A DNA stretch of 64,000 bases from Theobroma cacao (Eukaryota > Streptophyta > Magnoliopsida > Malvales > Malvaceae): assembly GCF_000208745.1 (NCBI RefSeq), contig NC_030853.1, forward strand, positions 17,716,960 to 17,780,959, given 5' to 3'. The position numbers were made by a program, and so were the translations under genes. Under the pieces are notes generated by a model. It had not been told where the DNA came from, did no database searches, and was given only the letters and a program-made list of their open reading frames with translations. Of this stretch, positions 45,421 to 55,800 are shown one piece after another; within the stretch, counting starts at the first letter, position 1; each line of letters begins with the position of its first letter.

Positions 45421-48346
45421 TGTCACGACCCGAAACCTCCCTCAAGCCCATGACAACCGTCGCGACGTCCCGATTGACACTCATTATCTGAAATGCCAAC
45501 CGAAACCCCGCAAGGCTTACATATCAGTTTCTTTCCTTTCCTGTGAACAATCGTTGTTAAACATTCCATTTTAAACAATTACCAATTGTTTCTGTCTCAA
45601 ATAAATCCAAAGATAATTTTAAAAAAAAGATTTATAGACAAATATCACTAATCAAAATATTGATTAAAATATAGCATTTTTATATAAAACAATATTTATA
45701 GAAACACGTGTAAAAAATCTTTTCTAATGTGTAAGTAAAATAAATTCATACACACAAAAATTTACTAAGTTATAATGTACAATAATGGTTACAATGACAA
45801 GTGGCCCAAAATACACCCAATGTTGGTGCTAGAAACCTATTGTCTGTGTGGTAGAAATGTCAACTGGAATCCTCGATAAAATAGGGTATCTACAAGCTAC
45901 CACAGACCTGAAATGTTTGGAAAGGAGATGGGTGAGATTTTGCAATCCCAATGAGTAAACAGACATTATCATAAATATTTAAAGGCGAGTAATATGGAGA
46001 CAAGTTTAAACAACAAATTACAAACCATTTCATAAGGTTTTCAATTTATTCCTTAAACCATAAAATATTTGTAATTTACCAAAATAGTTGTTAAGGCTTA
46101 TGACTTTTATTAAAATAAGGCTCAAGCCAAAACTAATCCTCGAGATACCTTGGCCGAGGCATCCAACCGAGTCTGCCAAGGTAGTTATGATATTTACATA
46201 TGAAACACATTTTTATTTTTAAAACAAGCCGTTCCTTGGCGTTCGCCGAGTTACACATTCACGTGGGGGTTCGACATGAAGTGAGCTCTAATACTACCCT
46301 AGGAGTTACCCTCCTCGCCTCTACAACCGAAGTAACTATATAACCGGGTTTACCATGCCCCTCTAATAGGCAGTCCACAGAAACCCGTCACTGCAGTGAC
46401 TAACCCACCAATTTTAATAAAATTTCGACAGTATAACGTGGTTTTTATTTATTTATCCAGCCTGCATAGTAAAAACAACTTACATAAATTTCTCAATACC
46501 CTTACAAAATATAACCACATATATTTATATCTCATAAGCCATTCATAGGAAAATATATAATTTTCAAGACAGTTAACAACCTCCAATTACTCAATTTCAT
46601 AATCAACACAATATATTTTTATTTATCACATTTATTTCTAAAACATCAAAAATCCCGTTTTAATCTCNNNNNNNNNNNNNNNNNNNNNNNNNNNNNNNNN
46701 NNNNNNNNNNNNNNNNNNNNNNNNNNNNNNNNNNNNNNNNNNNNNNNNNNNNNNNNNNNNNNNNNNNNNNNNNNNNNNNNNNNNNNNNNNNNNNNNNNNN
46801 NNNNNNNNNNNNNNNNNNNNNNNNNNNNNNNNNNNNNNNNNNNNNNNNNNNNNNNNNNNNNNNNNNNNNNNNNNNNNNNNNNNNNNNNNNNNNNNNNNNN
46901 NNNNNNNNNNNNNNNNNNNNNNNNNNNNNNNNNNNNNNNNNNNNNNNNNNNNNNNNNNNNNNNNNNNNNNNNNNNNNNNNNNNNNNNNNNNNNNNNNNNN
47001 NNNNNNNNNNNNNNNNNNNNNNNNNNNNNNNNNNNNNNNNNNNNNNNNNNNNNNNNNNNNNNNNNNNNNNNNNNNNNNNNNNNNNNNNNNNNNNNNNNNN
47101 NNNNNNNNNNNNNNNNNNNNNNNNNNNNNNNNNNNNNNNNNNNNNNNNNNNNNNNNNNNNNNNNNNNNNNNNNNNNNNNNNNNNNNNNNNNNNNNNNNNN
47201 NNNNNNNNNNNNNNNNNNNNNNNNNNNNNNNNNNNNNNNNNNNNNNNNNNNNNNNNNNNNNNNNNNNNNNNNNNNNNNNNNNNNNNNNNNNNNNNNNNNN
47301 NNNNNNNNNNNNNNNNNNNNNNNNNNNNNNNNNNNNNNNNNNNNNNNNNNNNNNNNNNNNNNNNNNNNNNNNNNNNNNNNNNNNNNNNNNNNNNNNNNNN
47401 NNNNNNNNNNNNNNNNNNNNNNNNNNNNNNNNNNNNNNNNNNNNNNNNNNNNNNNNNNNNNNNNNNNNNNNNNNNNNNNNNNNNNNNNNNNNNNNNNNNN
47501 NNNNNNNNNNNNNNNNNNNNNNNNNNNNNNNNNNNNNNNNNNNNNNNNNNNNNNNNNNNNNNNNNNNNNNNNNNNNNNNNNNNNNNNNNNNNNNNNNNNN
47601 NNNNNNNNNNNNNNNNNNNNNNNNNNNNNNNNNCCACGTGTCACTTTCTCATTGGCCCATTTTTAAAATTTCACCCATTTGTTTCCAAATTTTCACCATA
47701 CACTTGTCCCATATATCCATAGCTTAGATAAAATTCTCAGACTTATCCAAAGTCTCGGTGGAGTAATTTTTGAAATTTACACTTTTGCCCCCATAAAAGT
47801 GAATTACATTTTTGCCCAAAAAACTGAAAAAATTACCCATAGACATATTTTTCATCCCTTATACTCATACCATTCTCCAATTTGTCAAATTTAATCTAAA
47901 TTCTCTCAAAATCTCAAATTTTGTCGACGGGTGGTAAAATTACGATTTTACCCCTACACTCCAAAAATCACCAGAATTAAATTTTTTCACTTCTTATCAT
48001 TAAATTATACTCCAAATAGTTAATCTTGGTCAAAAATTTCACTCCATGATCAAATTATTATCTTAGGTGGCAAAATGACGATTTTACCCCTAAACATCAA
48101 AATTTTCAATTTTACCCCTAATGAACCATTCAAACTCCGAACAATTTTTTTTAGTCATTCCTTGACTATAAAATATTAAATTTCATCCTACGATTCCTAT
48201 TTGAACTAGTTCAAGGTTAAATCAACTCAAGTGTACCGTTAGGTACGATATCGGGTTTCATCTATTCTTAAATGCTTTCCTAGCATAATAACATGCTACT
48301 CAGTGCATGTATGTCATGACATGTATTTATAAGGTCGGGTTTTACA
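45421..48346 (-). mobile_element. Solo LTR inserted in the reverse transcriptase
   Basis: Starts TGTCACGACCCGAAAC and ends GGTTTTACA. The flanks TCATT (45416-45420) and TCGTT (48347-48351) are a 5-bp duplication with one change. No internal region is present. It carries the family blocks GCCGTTCCTTGGCGTTCGCC (about 46228) and a CACGTGGGGGTT G-box, and a 966-base gap (46668-47633) in its middle. Removing it restores continuity of the interrupted gene at the protein-motif level, which fixes both edges. Confidence 0.88.
46668..47633. other. Assembly gap (966 N)
   Basis: A run of N in the middle of the solo LTR. Sequence resumes at CCACGTGTCACTTTCTC. Confidence 0.99.
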
Positions 48347-49200
48347 TCGTTCCTTGACAAGTTTATGGTCATATACCTTGATGATATAATCGTTTATAGC
48401 AAGACCATGGCGGAACATGTGGGGCACTTGCGGGCTGTGTTTGAGCGCTTAAGGCAGCACCAGCTGTACGTCAAGCGAGAGAAGTGCTGCTTTGGCCAGC
48501 TGGAGATCTCCTTCCTCAGCCACATCATTGGGGGAGGTCGGATTAGGATGGACGCGGCCAAGGTCCGAGCTATCAATGAATGGGAGCAGCCCACCAAGGT
48601 GACCGAGCTGCGGAGCTTCTTGGTGCTTGCGAACTACTACCGTAAGTTCGTACGAGGCTACTCTAGCATCACAGCACCCTTGACCGACTTGCTACGCAAG
48701 GACAGTGCATGGCAATGGGGTCCCGAGTGTGAGTAGGCGTTCCAACGGCTGAAGTAAGCCATGAACGAGGAGCTTGTGCTGTGCCTGCCAGACTTGAGTG
48801 TGCCGTATAAAGTGCACACTGATGCGTCGGACTCTGCTATAGGCAGGGTACTTATACAGTAAGGCCACCTAATGGCGTATGAGAGTCGAAAGCTTAATGA
48901 CACCGAACGGCGCTATACGACTCAAGAGAAGGAGATGACGGTAGTCATGCATTGCTTGAGGGTGTGGCGACACTACTTGCTAAGGGCGTGGTTCGTGGTT
49001 AAGACGGACAACATAGCCAACAGCTTCTTCCAAACCCAAAAGAAGCTGACCCCTAAGCAAGCTAGGTGGCAGGTGTACTTGGCAAAATTCGACTACACCA
49101 TGGAGTACAAGCCGAGTGCCACTAATTAGGTTACTAATGCGCTGAGCCGCAAGGCAGAATTGGCAGCCATCAGCCAGGCACAAGACCAGTTGCTGGCCAG
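48347..49200 (+). pseudogene. Chromovirus reverse transcriptase C-terminal half and RNase H
   Basis: Opens with the catalytic YLDDIIVYS, then HVGHLRAVFERLRQHQLYVK and FLSHIIGGGRIRMD of the thumb. The RNase H part has HTDASDSAIG, MAYESRKLNDTERRYTTQEKE and LAKFDYTMEYKPS. Several stops (for example 48734-48736 and 49127-49129) stand where relatives have Gln. It shares its reading frame with the segment upstream of the inserted LTR. Confidence 0.9.
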
Positions 49201-49926
49201 GATTCATGCAGGGCTTGTTGGAGATGCCACTGCACAGGCCATCATCGAGTGCTCCAAGAAAGGCAAGACGTGGTGGTTTTGAATGGATGGGGACCTGCTC
49301 ATGGCCAAAGGAGCTCGAGTCTATGTGCCAAAGATCGAGGGGCTACTCAAAGAGATCATGCGAGAGCACCACAATTCCTTATGGGCGGGACATCCAAGCG
49401 TCGAGCGGACGGAGGCACTAATCGCGACACGCTACTACTGGCTTAAGCTATCCGAGGATGTTGAGGCCTATGTGCGAACATACTTGGTTTGCCAATGGGA
49501 CAAGGGCAAGCAGCAGCAGCTAGCGGGCCTGCGCGAGCCACTAGAGTTGCCTGACTGACCATGGCAGTCCGTATCCTTAGATTTCATTACTAACTTGCCT
49601 ACAACTAACGGGTTTGGTGCTATAATTGTTGTCGTGGATAAGTTTAGCAAGTATGGGACTTTTGTGCTAGTCACTAGAGAGTGCCCAACTGAGGAGGCAA
49701 CCCGAGCATTCATGGCACATGTGGTCAAGCTGTGGGGCTTACAAAAAAGCCTAGTGAGAGACAAGAGTGGGCGTTTCACGGGCAAGTTTTGGACCGAGCT
49801 ATTCAAGTTGCTGAGGTCCAAGCTCCGCTTCTCGACCAGCTTCCACCCGCAGACGGATGGGCAGACAGAGCGGGAAAACCACCTATTGGAGATCTACCTA
49901 TGGCACTTTGTCCGCAACACCCAGTC
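49201..49926 (+). pseudogene. Chromovirus integrase, N-terminal part and core
   Basis: The HHCC zinc-binding region reads EHHNSLWAGHPS...YVRTYLVCQ; the first Cys of the pair is replaced by Tyr. The DDE core shows SLDFITN, VVDKFSKYGTFV and the FHPQTDGQTER block near 49840-49872. The gene is cut at 49926 by a solo LTR and resumes at 52799. Confidence 0.88.
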
Positions 49927-52798
49927 TGTCATGACTCGAAACCTCCCTCGGGGCCATGACAACCGTCGCGATGTCCCGATTGATACTCATTACCCGAAAT
50001 ACCAATCGGAACCCCGCAAGGCTTACATATCAGCTTTTTGCCCTTCCTGTGAGCAATCATTTTTAAACATTCCGTTTTAAACAATTTTCAGTCTTTTTCA
50101 GCTCAAATAAATTAAAAGACAAAAATATAGCATTTTTATATAAAACAATATTTATAGAAACACGTGTAAGTGATCTTTTGTTTCTTGGAAGTAAAATAAA
50201 TTCATACATACAATAATTTACAAAGTTATAATGTACAATAATAATTACAATGACAAGTGACCCATAAATACACCAAGTGTTGGTGATAGTAACCTACTTT
50301 TTGTGTGATAGAGGGGTCAACTGGAATCCTCGATAAAATCGGGTATCTACAAGCTATCACAAAACTGAAATATTTGGAAAGGAGGTGGGTGAGATTTTGG
50401 AATCCCAATGAGTAAACAGACATTATCATAAATATCTAAAGGCGAGAAAAATGGAGGCAAGTTTTAACAACAAATCACAAACCATTTCATAAGGTTTTCA
50501 ATTTATTTCTTAAACCATAAAATATTTGTAATTTACCAAAACAGTTGTTAAGGTTTATGACTTTTATTAGAAATAGGGCTCAAGCCAAAAACTAGTCCTC
50601 GAGGATACCTTGGTCGAGGCATCTAACCGAGTCCGCCAAGGTTGTTAAGATATTTACATGTTAAACACATGTTAGTTTTGAAAACAAGCCATTCCTTGGC
50701 GTTGGCCGAGTTACACATTCACGTGGGGGTTCGACGTGAAGTGAGCTCTAACACTACCCCTGGAGTTACCCTCCTCGCCTCTACAACCGGAGTAACTATA
50801 TAACCGAGTTTACCGTGCCCTTCTAATAGGCAGTCCACGAAAACCCGTCACTGCAATGACTAAACTCACCAATTTGAATAAAATTTCGATAGTATAACGT
50901 GGCTTTTATTTATTTACCCAGCCTTCATAGTAAAAGATAGCTTACATAAATTCTCAATGCAATTATAAAATATAGTCACATATACTCATATATCATAAGC
51001 CATTCCTAGAAAAATATATTTTTCAAGATAATTAGCAGCCTCCAATTACTCAATTTCATGATAAAAAGTTTCTTATTTCAAATAATCAACACAATATATT
51101 TATTTGTCACATTTATTTCTAAAACATCAAAAATCTCATTTTAATCTCATTTTTTGTTTCATAAAATACATAAAGAGCACTTAAAAATAAACTCTAGATA
51201 ATTTACAATAATAATAGGTTTACTCACCGTTTGTACAAACTAAATGCTTTCTAACTGCCCCGATCACTGTTCATCGGGTACGACTTCCTTGCCTTTACCA
51301 GAAGGCTCTCCTCCTAGACACATTGCAAAAATTACACAATTCACCACATTGATGCTAAATCACTATATAATTGACTTAAATCCTATACTAATGCATGGTA
51401 TGAAATGCAATAGCCTAAAACGGCTTAAACGCGGTATTAACCTATTTTTGGCACTTTNNNNNNNNNNNNNNNNNNNNNNNNNNNNNNNNNNNNNNNNNNN
51501 NNNNNNNNNNNNNNNNNNNNNNNNNNNNNNNNNNNNNNNNNNNNNNNNNNNNNNNNNNNNNNNNNNNNNNNNNNNNNNNNNNNNNNNNNNNNNNNNNNNN
51601 NNNNNNNNNNNNNNNNNNNNNNNNNNNNNNNNNNNNNNNNNNNNNNNNNNNNNNNNNNNNNNNNNNNNNNNNNNNNNNNNNNNNNNNNNNNNNNNNNNNN
51701 NNNNGTTTTTCTATCACATTTAACCATTTTTCATCATTTTCTCTTCATTTCTCTTAGAATAAAAATCAGTTCATCATCATTGTACATCATTGAACATTCA
51801 GCCAAGGGTGGGTATTGTGAAAATTTCATGCTTTCTTGCCCAATTTGATTTCTATACACATTTAACTAACTAAAACTATCAATTTAACTAAAAATCAAAA
51901 CATAAGAATTTCAAATTCCTCCCCTTTGAATTTCATCTAGCCCTTGATATCACTTTTTGATCTCTCTCCTCAAGCATGCTAAATGGAAACAAAGGCATAC
52001 GAAAGGTAGAAATCAAGCTAAAGTCGAAAAATCTTGCCGTTAAACATGTAAACGGACGAAAAACGCGATTTCTCCTTTGAATTTTCTAGTTTTCCTTTGG
52101 TTTTTCTCTTTTCTTCCTTTCCTCTCTATTTTCTCTCTTGTTCTCTCTTTATGGTCGGCCATCACCTGATGTGGGGTTTAAATGGGTTGACTTTCCTTTA
52201 AAAAAATATTAAATCATTAAAAAGTGCCATGTGTCACTTTCCCATTGGCCCGTTTTTAAAATTTCGTCCTTTAAACTTCAATTTTTCACCACTTAGAATA
52301 ACATAGTTATTCATACCAAAAATAAATAAATCCTATAATTTTGACAAGTTTTGGGTAGTGAAAATTACGGTTATTACCTTGAGGCGACAAAATTACCGTT
52401 TTGCCCCTATGTTTCAAAAATTGCCAAAATTGAAAATTTTCACTTCCTATCATTAAATTATACTCCAAATAGTTAATCTTGGTCAAAAATTTCACTCCAT
52501 GATCAAATTATTATCTCAGGAGGCAAAATGACGATATTGCCCCTGAACATAAAAATTTCTAATTTTTCCCCAAATGAACCCTCAAACTCCGAACAATCAT
52601 TTTTAGTCATTCCTAGATTGTAAAATATTAAATCTCATCCTACGATTCCTATTTGAACTAGTTCGAGGTTAAATCAATTCAAGTGTACTGTTAGGTACAA
52701 TACCGGGTTTCGTCTATTCTTAAAAACTTTCCTAGTGTAATAACATGCTACTTAGTGCATGTATATCATGACATATGTTTATAGGGTCAGGTTTTACA
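49927..52798 (-). mobile_element. Solo LTR inserted in the integrase
   Basis: Starts TGTCATGACTCGAAAC and ends GGTTTTACA. The flanks CAGTC (49922-49926) and TAGTC (52799-52803) are a 5-bp duplication with one change. It is closely related to the LTR at 45421 and in the same orientation. Contains a 247-base gap (51458-51704). No internal region is present. Confidence 0.88.
51458..51704. other. Assembly gap (247 N)
   Basis: A run of N in the middle of the solo LTR, at about the same LTR position as the gap at 46668. Confidence 0.99.
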
Positions 52799-53530
52799 TA
52801 GTCGGATTAGGCAAAACTGCTGGACGTTGCACAATTCAGCTACAACCTATAGTAGCGGGAGCCAACCGGGAAAGGCCCATTTGAGCTGGTGACGGGGCAA
52901 CAACCAATGACCCCGGGGGCATTAGTCAACAGCTATACAAGGCCAACACCAGCAGCCATCCGATACGCCCAGGAGTGGCACGAGCAACAAGACTTGGCTA
53001 GAGCGAGCCTTGAGCGGGCCACTTATAAGTATAAGAAGTGGGCGGATAAGCATCAACGGAACGTCAGCTTCAATGTGGGGGACTTAGTGTTGGTGAAGCT
53101 TCACTTAGTTCTCCGCCACTCGAAGCTGCACAAAGGGCTAGTCTGAAGGTACGAGGGGCCCTTTCGCATCGAGAAGAAGGTGGGTCGTGCAGCATACAAG
53201 CTAGAGATGCCACCCAAGCATAAGGTGCATCCAGTCTTCCATGTGAGCATGCTCAAACCATACCATGTGGACCTAGATGACCCAAGCAGGAACCTCAGCC
53301 AGCGGCATCCCATGGGGCAGAAAGCCTAGTATGAGCGGGAGGTCGAGCAGATTTTGGCTGAGAGGGTTCTGAGGAGGAAACACCACCAGTCGCAGCACCA
53401 ATACTTAGTCCAGTGGAGAAGACTGCCAGCGAGTGAGACCAGTTGGGAGCCGACCCAGTCGCTATGGCAATTCAAGGATCTAGTGGAGTAGTTCCACGAC
53501 CAACAAGCAACGAGGGCATTGCCGGAATAG
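52799..53530 (+). pseudogene. Chromovirus integrase C-terminus and chromodomain
   Basis: Continues the integrase (AKLLDVAQFSYN, GKAPFEL-like block, VGDLVLVKLH), then KVHPVFHVSMLKPYH. It closes with a chromodomain (EREVEQILAERVLRRKHH, YLVQWRRLPASETSWEP), which marks the chromovirus clade and in relatives guides insertion to heterochromatin. Final stop at 53528-53530, with internal stops at several Gln/Arg sites. Confidence 0.9.
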
Positions 53531-53541
53531 TTGAGGGAGAG

Positions 53542-54230
53542 TGTCATGCCCCTTTTGTGGATGAGGGCAGGACAACCTAATTGCAAGGGCTTGGGGCTCG
53601 AGAGAAGGCGAGCCAACTCGATAATGGGTGAGCAATGAAGGTTGGAACCCTAACTTGGCTCTAAAGGACTCGGAGGCATCGGCACCCATGGGCTGAAGAG
53701 TGCACAGGCCAGCAAGTAGGCTGAACGGGCTGGCTAACAGACAAGCAGTGTGCGCGGGCCAGTACGTAGATGGGGCATGCAGACGCACAGGAAAATGGCG
53801 CACAAAAGAGCTAGCAGACTGACTCGTAGTAGGAGCGTGAGAACTGCCCAAGCAGTCTGCCAGAAGCAAGGGAAGTGTTGGCCAACCTGAGGCTTGCGAG
53901 GCAGCAGTTGTTTGCCATTGGCAACAGTGCCAAGGGCGCGTCTTTAGGGCCCAACAGAGTTCAAAACATCCCCTAGCCATTGGGAACTGCCTTGTAACGG
54001 CTCCAAGGGGTCCTAGGCTATATAAACCCCTTTGAGGCCCCTCATTTGGGACCAATGACTATTGTATTGGAATATCTATCAATAAAAGCTCTCTTTTTGT
54101 TCTCTCAACTCTCTTGTGCTTGCCAAAATCGATCCTAATTCACTAACTTGAGAAGGCTGCTAGCCTTTCTAATCGACCTTGAGCAAGACAAAGGCTAGGC
54201 CGCACGGGTCAAGAGAAAACCCTCGTGACA
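53542..54230 (+). repeat. 3' LTR of the chromovirus
   Basis: 689 bases, collinear with 42446-43133 (CTATATAAACCCC near 54018). Preceded by the purine tract TTGAGGGAGAG (53531-53541). Confidence 0.9.
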
Positions 54231-54360
54231 AGTCAATGAAGATGGCTCATTAAGGGTATTTTTGTCTCAAAATCTATTCTGGTAGCTAAAAACAATTAAA
54301 AATATCTGGAAGCCTACTTTCAAAAATACGTTATTTTTAAGAGTTAAAAAAAATTTCCCT

Positions 54361-54369
54361 TAAAAATTA
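54361..54369. repeat. Right target-site duplication of MULE-2
   Basis: TAAAAATTA, identical to 31829-31837. Confidence 0.8.
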
Positions 54370-55211
54370 TAGTTATCAGGCGCAGAGTCTAATGCATTTA
54401 TAAGTGGTTGTGGTCCCCTAAAATTTTTAAAATAGTGCATAATATATGTATTTATTTGTTTTTTAAAAGGTATATATTTTTTTGTCTTAATGGCTCCCTC
54501 AAAAATTTTTACCTTTATTCTTCTTTGTCTTTGACCTTAATATCAATAAAAGTTAGCTAGTTTTGCCCATGATACTTATAAACAATAACTTAACAAATTG
54601 ATCAAAAGTATTTTATCTAATATCAGCAATTAGACATTGTTTATATATGAAAATAATGAATCTGCGAAGGAAAACTCAGAATAACAATGTATTATTTTGC
54701 TTTTAATTAACTTTAGTTTACGTTTCCATTATAAATGAAAAATTACATTAACATTTCATCAAATTTATATTATAGATTAAATTTCTATATTCATCGTCAT
54801 TATCAAAATTATTTTATAATTAATTTTTTAAAATAAATGTATTTACACGTCCAATGCACTCGTAAAGGTACTAGTATTTATTTAAATAATATAATTACCA
54901 ATTATATATAAAAGAATATTATTTCTTTAATATATAATTATATATTATTATATATAAAAATTTTATTTAAATAAAAGATAAAAAACGCGAACTAACTCGA
55001 CGACTTGACTTGATACTTTCTTTTGTCCGGGTCACATTCATGGGACTGGTTGATAAGTATGCTGTGTCTCCATAAATAATAAAAGAGTTCTATTGAATTT
55101 ATAATTGCGCAGCAGAGTTGGTGAAAGTAATTCAGATAAATAAATGTCGCACAACTTTAACCTTTTCAGTTCTTTTATTTTGCAGGCTTATATTTGATTT
55201 CTTCGTTAAAC
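54370..55211. other. AT-rich intergenic region
   Basis: No gene seen between the MULE-2 end and the small secreted-protein gene. Confidence 0.5.
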
Positions 55212-55553
55212 TTAAACGTTCCAGAAATTTTGACATTGAACCTTTAAAGCTGCATCGGCAGGATGAAGGGTATTAGTCGAAGGTCTACCTCCCTGCTGCC
55301 GCATTCTTCTCATTTCAAGTACCATTTTGCTTGTTTCCGACTCCATCAAGAACTCAAATCCTAAGTCGACCTCATTCTGACGGAAGCATTCGTGGGATGA
55401 GAGGTTGCAGTGGAAGAAGCTGCGGCTATTGCTCTCTGGTGAACCGATTGCAGAATGGTTCGTGCTCGATAGAATCATTATCATAGTCGTCAAAACAATT
55501 GCTAGATATAACCCTGTCTTTTGAAGGTCTCCCATGTTGTTCCTGTCTGCCAA
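55212..55553 (-). CDS. Small secreted protein with RALF-like propeptide
   Basis: An intact 113-residue frame. A signal peptide (hydrophobic stretch about 12-30, LYLAIVLTTMIMIL) is followed by HCNLSSHEC (48-56) and GFEFLMESETSKMVLE (65-80). These match the layout of RALF precursors, where a C.G....EC pair precedes the FEMDSE..R.LA block. The C-terminus (81-113) is basic, then GGRPSTNTLHPADAAL, and ends QCQNFWNV. It lacks the YISY motif and the four-cysteine mature RALF domain; only one Cys (107) remains there. It shares EFLM(D/E)S(D/E) with the RALF-like gene at 10385. It could be a divergent RALF relative whose mature part was replaced or lost, or a separate secreted peptide family. No frameshift that restores a RALF domain was seen just downstream. 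Start: the first ATG. Expression unknown. Confidence 0.5.
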   Translation of the reverse strand: MADRNNMGDLQKTGLYLAIVLTTMIMILSSTNHSAIGSPESNSRSFFHCNLSSHECFRQNEVDLGFEFLMESETSKMVLEMRRMRQQGGRPSTNTLHPADAALKVQCQNFWNV

Positions 55554-55591
55554 ATTTCTTTTTCCTTAGTGGTTCTACCACTATTTTAGTA

Positions 55592-55800
55592 GTGGCTGGT
55601 TTGGTGCTATAAGGACCAGCTGGCTTGTGTGATTTGACTTTCTGTCATAGACACAGAAAAAGTTGTGGCCACAAAACTGAGCGCATGCGATTGATTTTTT
55701 GCTTTCAATGTTGTTGTGTCATAAATAGTGGCTGATTACGTGCTATAAGGACCAAGTGGCATGTCTTTTTGCTTTCAATGTTGTTGTGTCATAAATATGG
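55592..55800. repeat. Degenerate direct duplication upstream of the small secreted-protein gene
   Basis: AGTGGCTG(G/A)TT...GTGCTATAAGGACCA occurs at about 55593-55618 and again at about 55727-55754. TTTTTTGCTTTCAATGTTGT occurs at about 55696 and (one T fewer) at 55765, each followed by TGTGTCATAAATA. The duplicated block lies within 250 bases of the start codon, in the probable promoter. A CCACTATTTTAGTAGTGG palindrome lies at 55578-55595. Confidence 0.7.

Larger units (their letters stand above)
42446..54230 (+). mobile_element. Ty3/gypsy chromovirus, about 6 kb without insertions
   Basis: LTRs at 42446-43133 and 53542-54230, both starting TGTCA.GCCCC and ending CCTCGTGACA. Then come an initiator-Met primer site (TGGTATTAGAGC from 43136), gag, protease, reverse transcriptase, RNase H, integrase and a chromodomain, ending at TAG 53528-53530. 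A purine tract (GAGGGAGAG) abuts the 3' LTR. Two solo LTRs interrupt pol. Without them the element is about 5.98 kb, the normal size for a plant chromovirus. Over the first 200 bases the LTRs differ at roughly one base in eight, so the insertion is old. The flanking 5-mers (GCATC and AGTCA) do not match. All ORFs are broken. Confidence 0.92.
31838..54360 (+). mobile_element. MULE-2, Mutator-like transposon with nested insertions
   Basis: Left terminus GAGAAAATTGTGAGAAATGG at 31838; the right terminus read inward from 54360 is AGGGAAATTTTTTTTAACTC. The two ends share further blocks (GTTATTTGTTTCTAGCCA versus TTAATTGTTTTTAGCTACCA). A perfect 9-bp duplication, TAAAAATTA, brackets the whole. Its cargo is a MuDR-type transposase on the plus strand and a DUF1985/Ulp1-like protease gene on the minus strand. 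A chromovirus (42446-54230) has inserted 130 bases from the right end. Without it the MULE is about 10.7 kb. Plant MULEs that carry Ulp1-like genes are known (Kaonashi type), and this belongs with them. All its genes are broken. Confidence 0.8.

Noticed and set aside
45421..52798. The two LTRs in pol as the two ends of one retrotransposon
   Set aside because: Each has its own flanking duplication, and the sequence between them is chromovirus pol in proper order, not the interior of another element.
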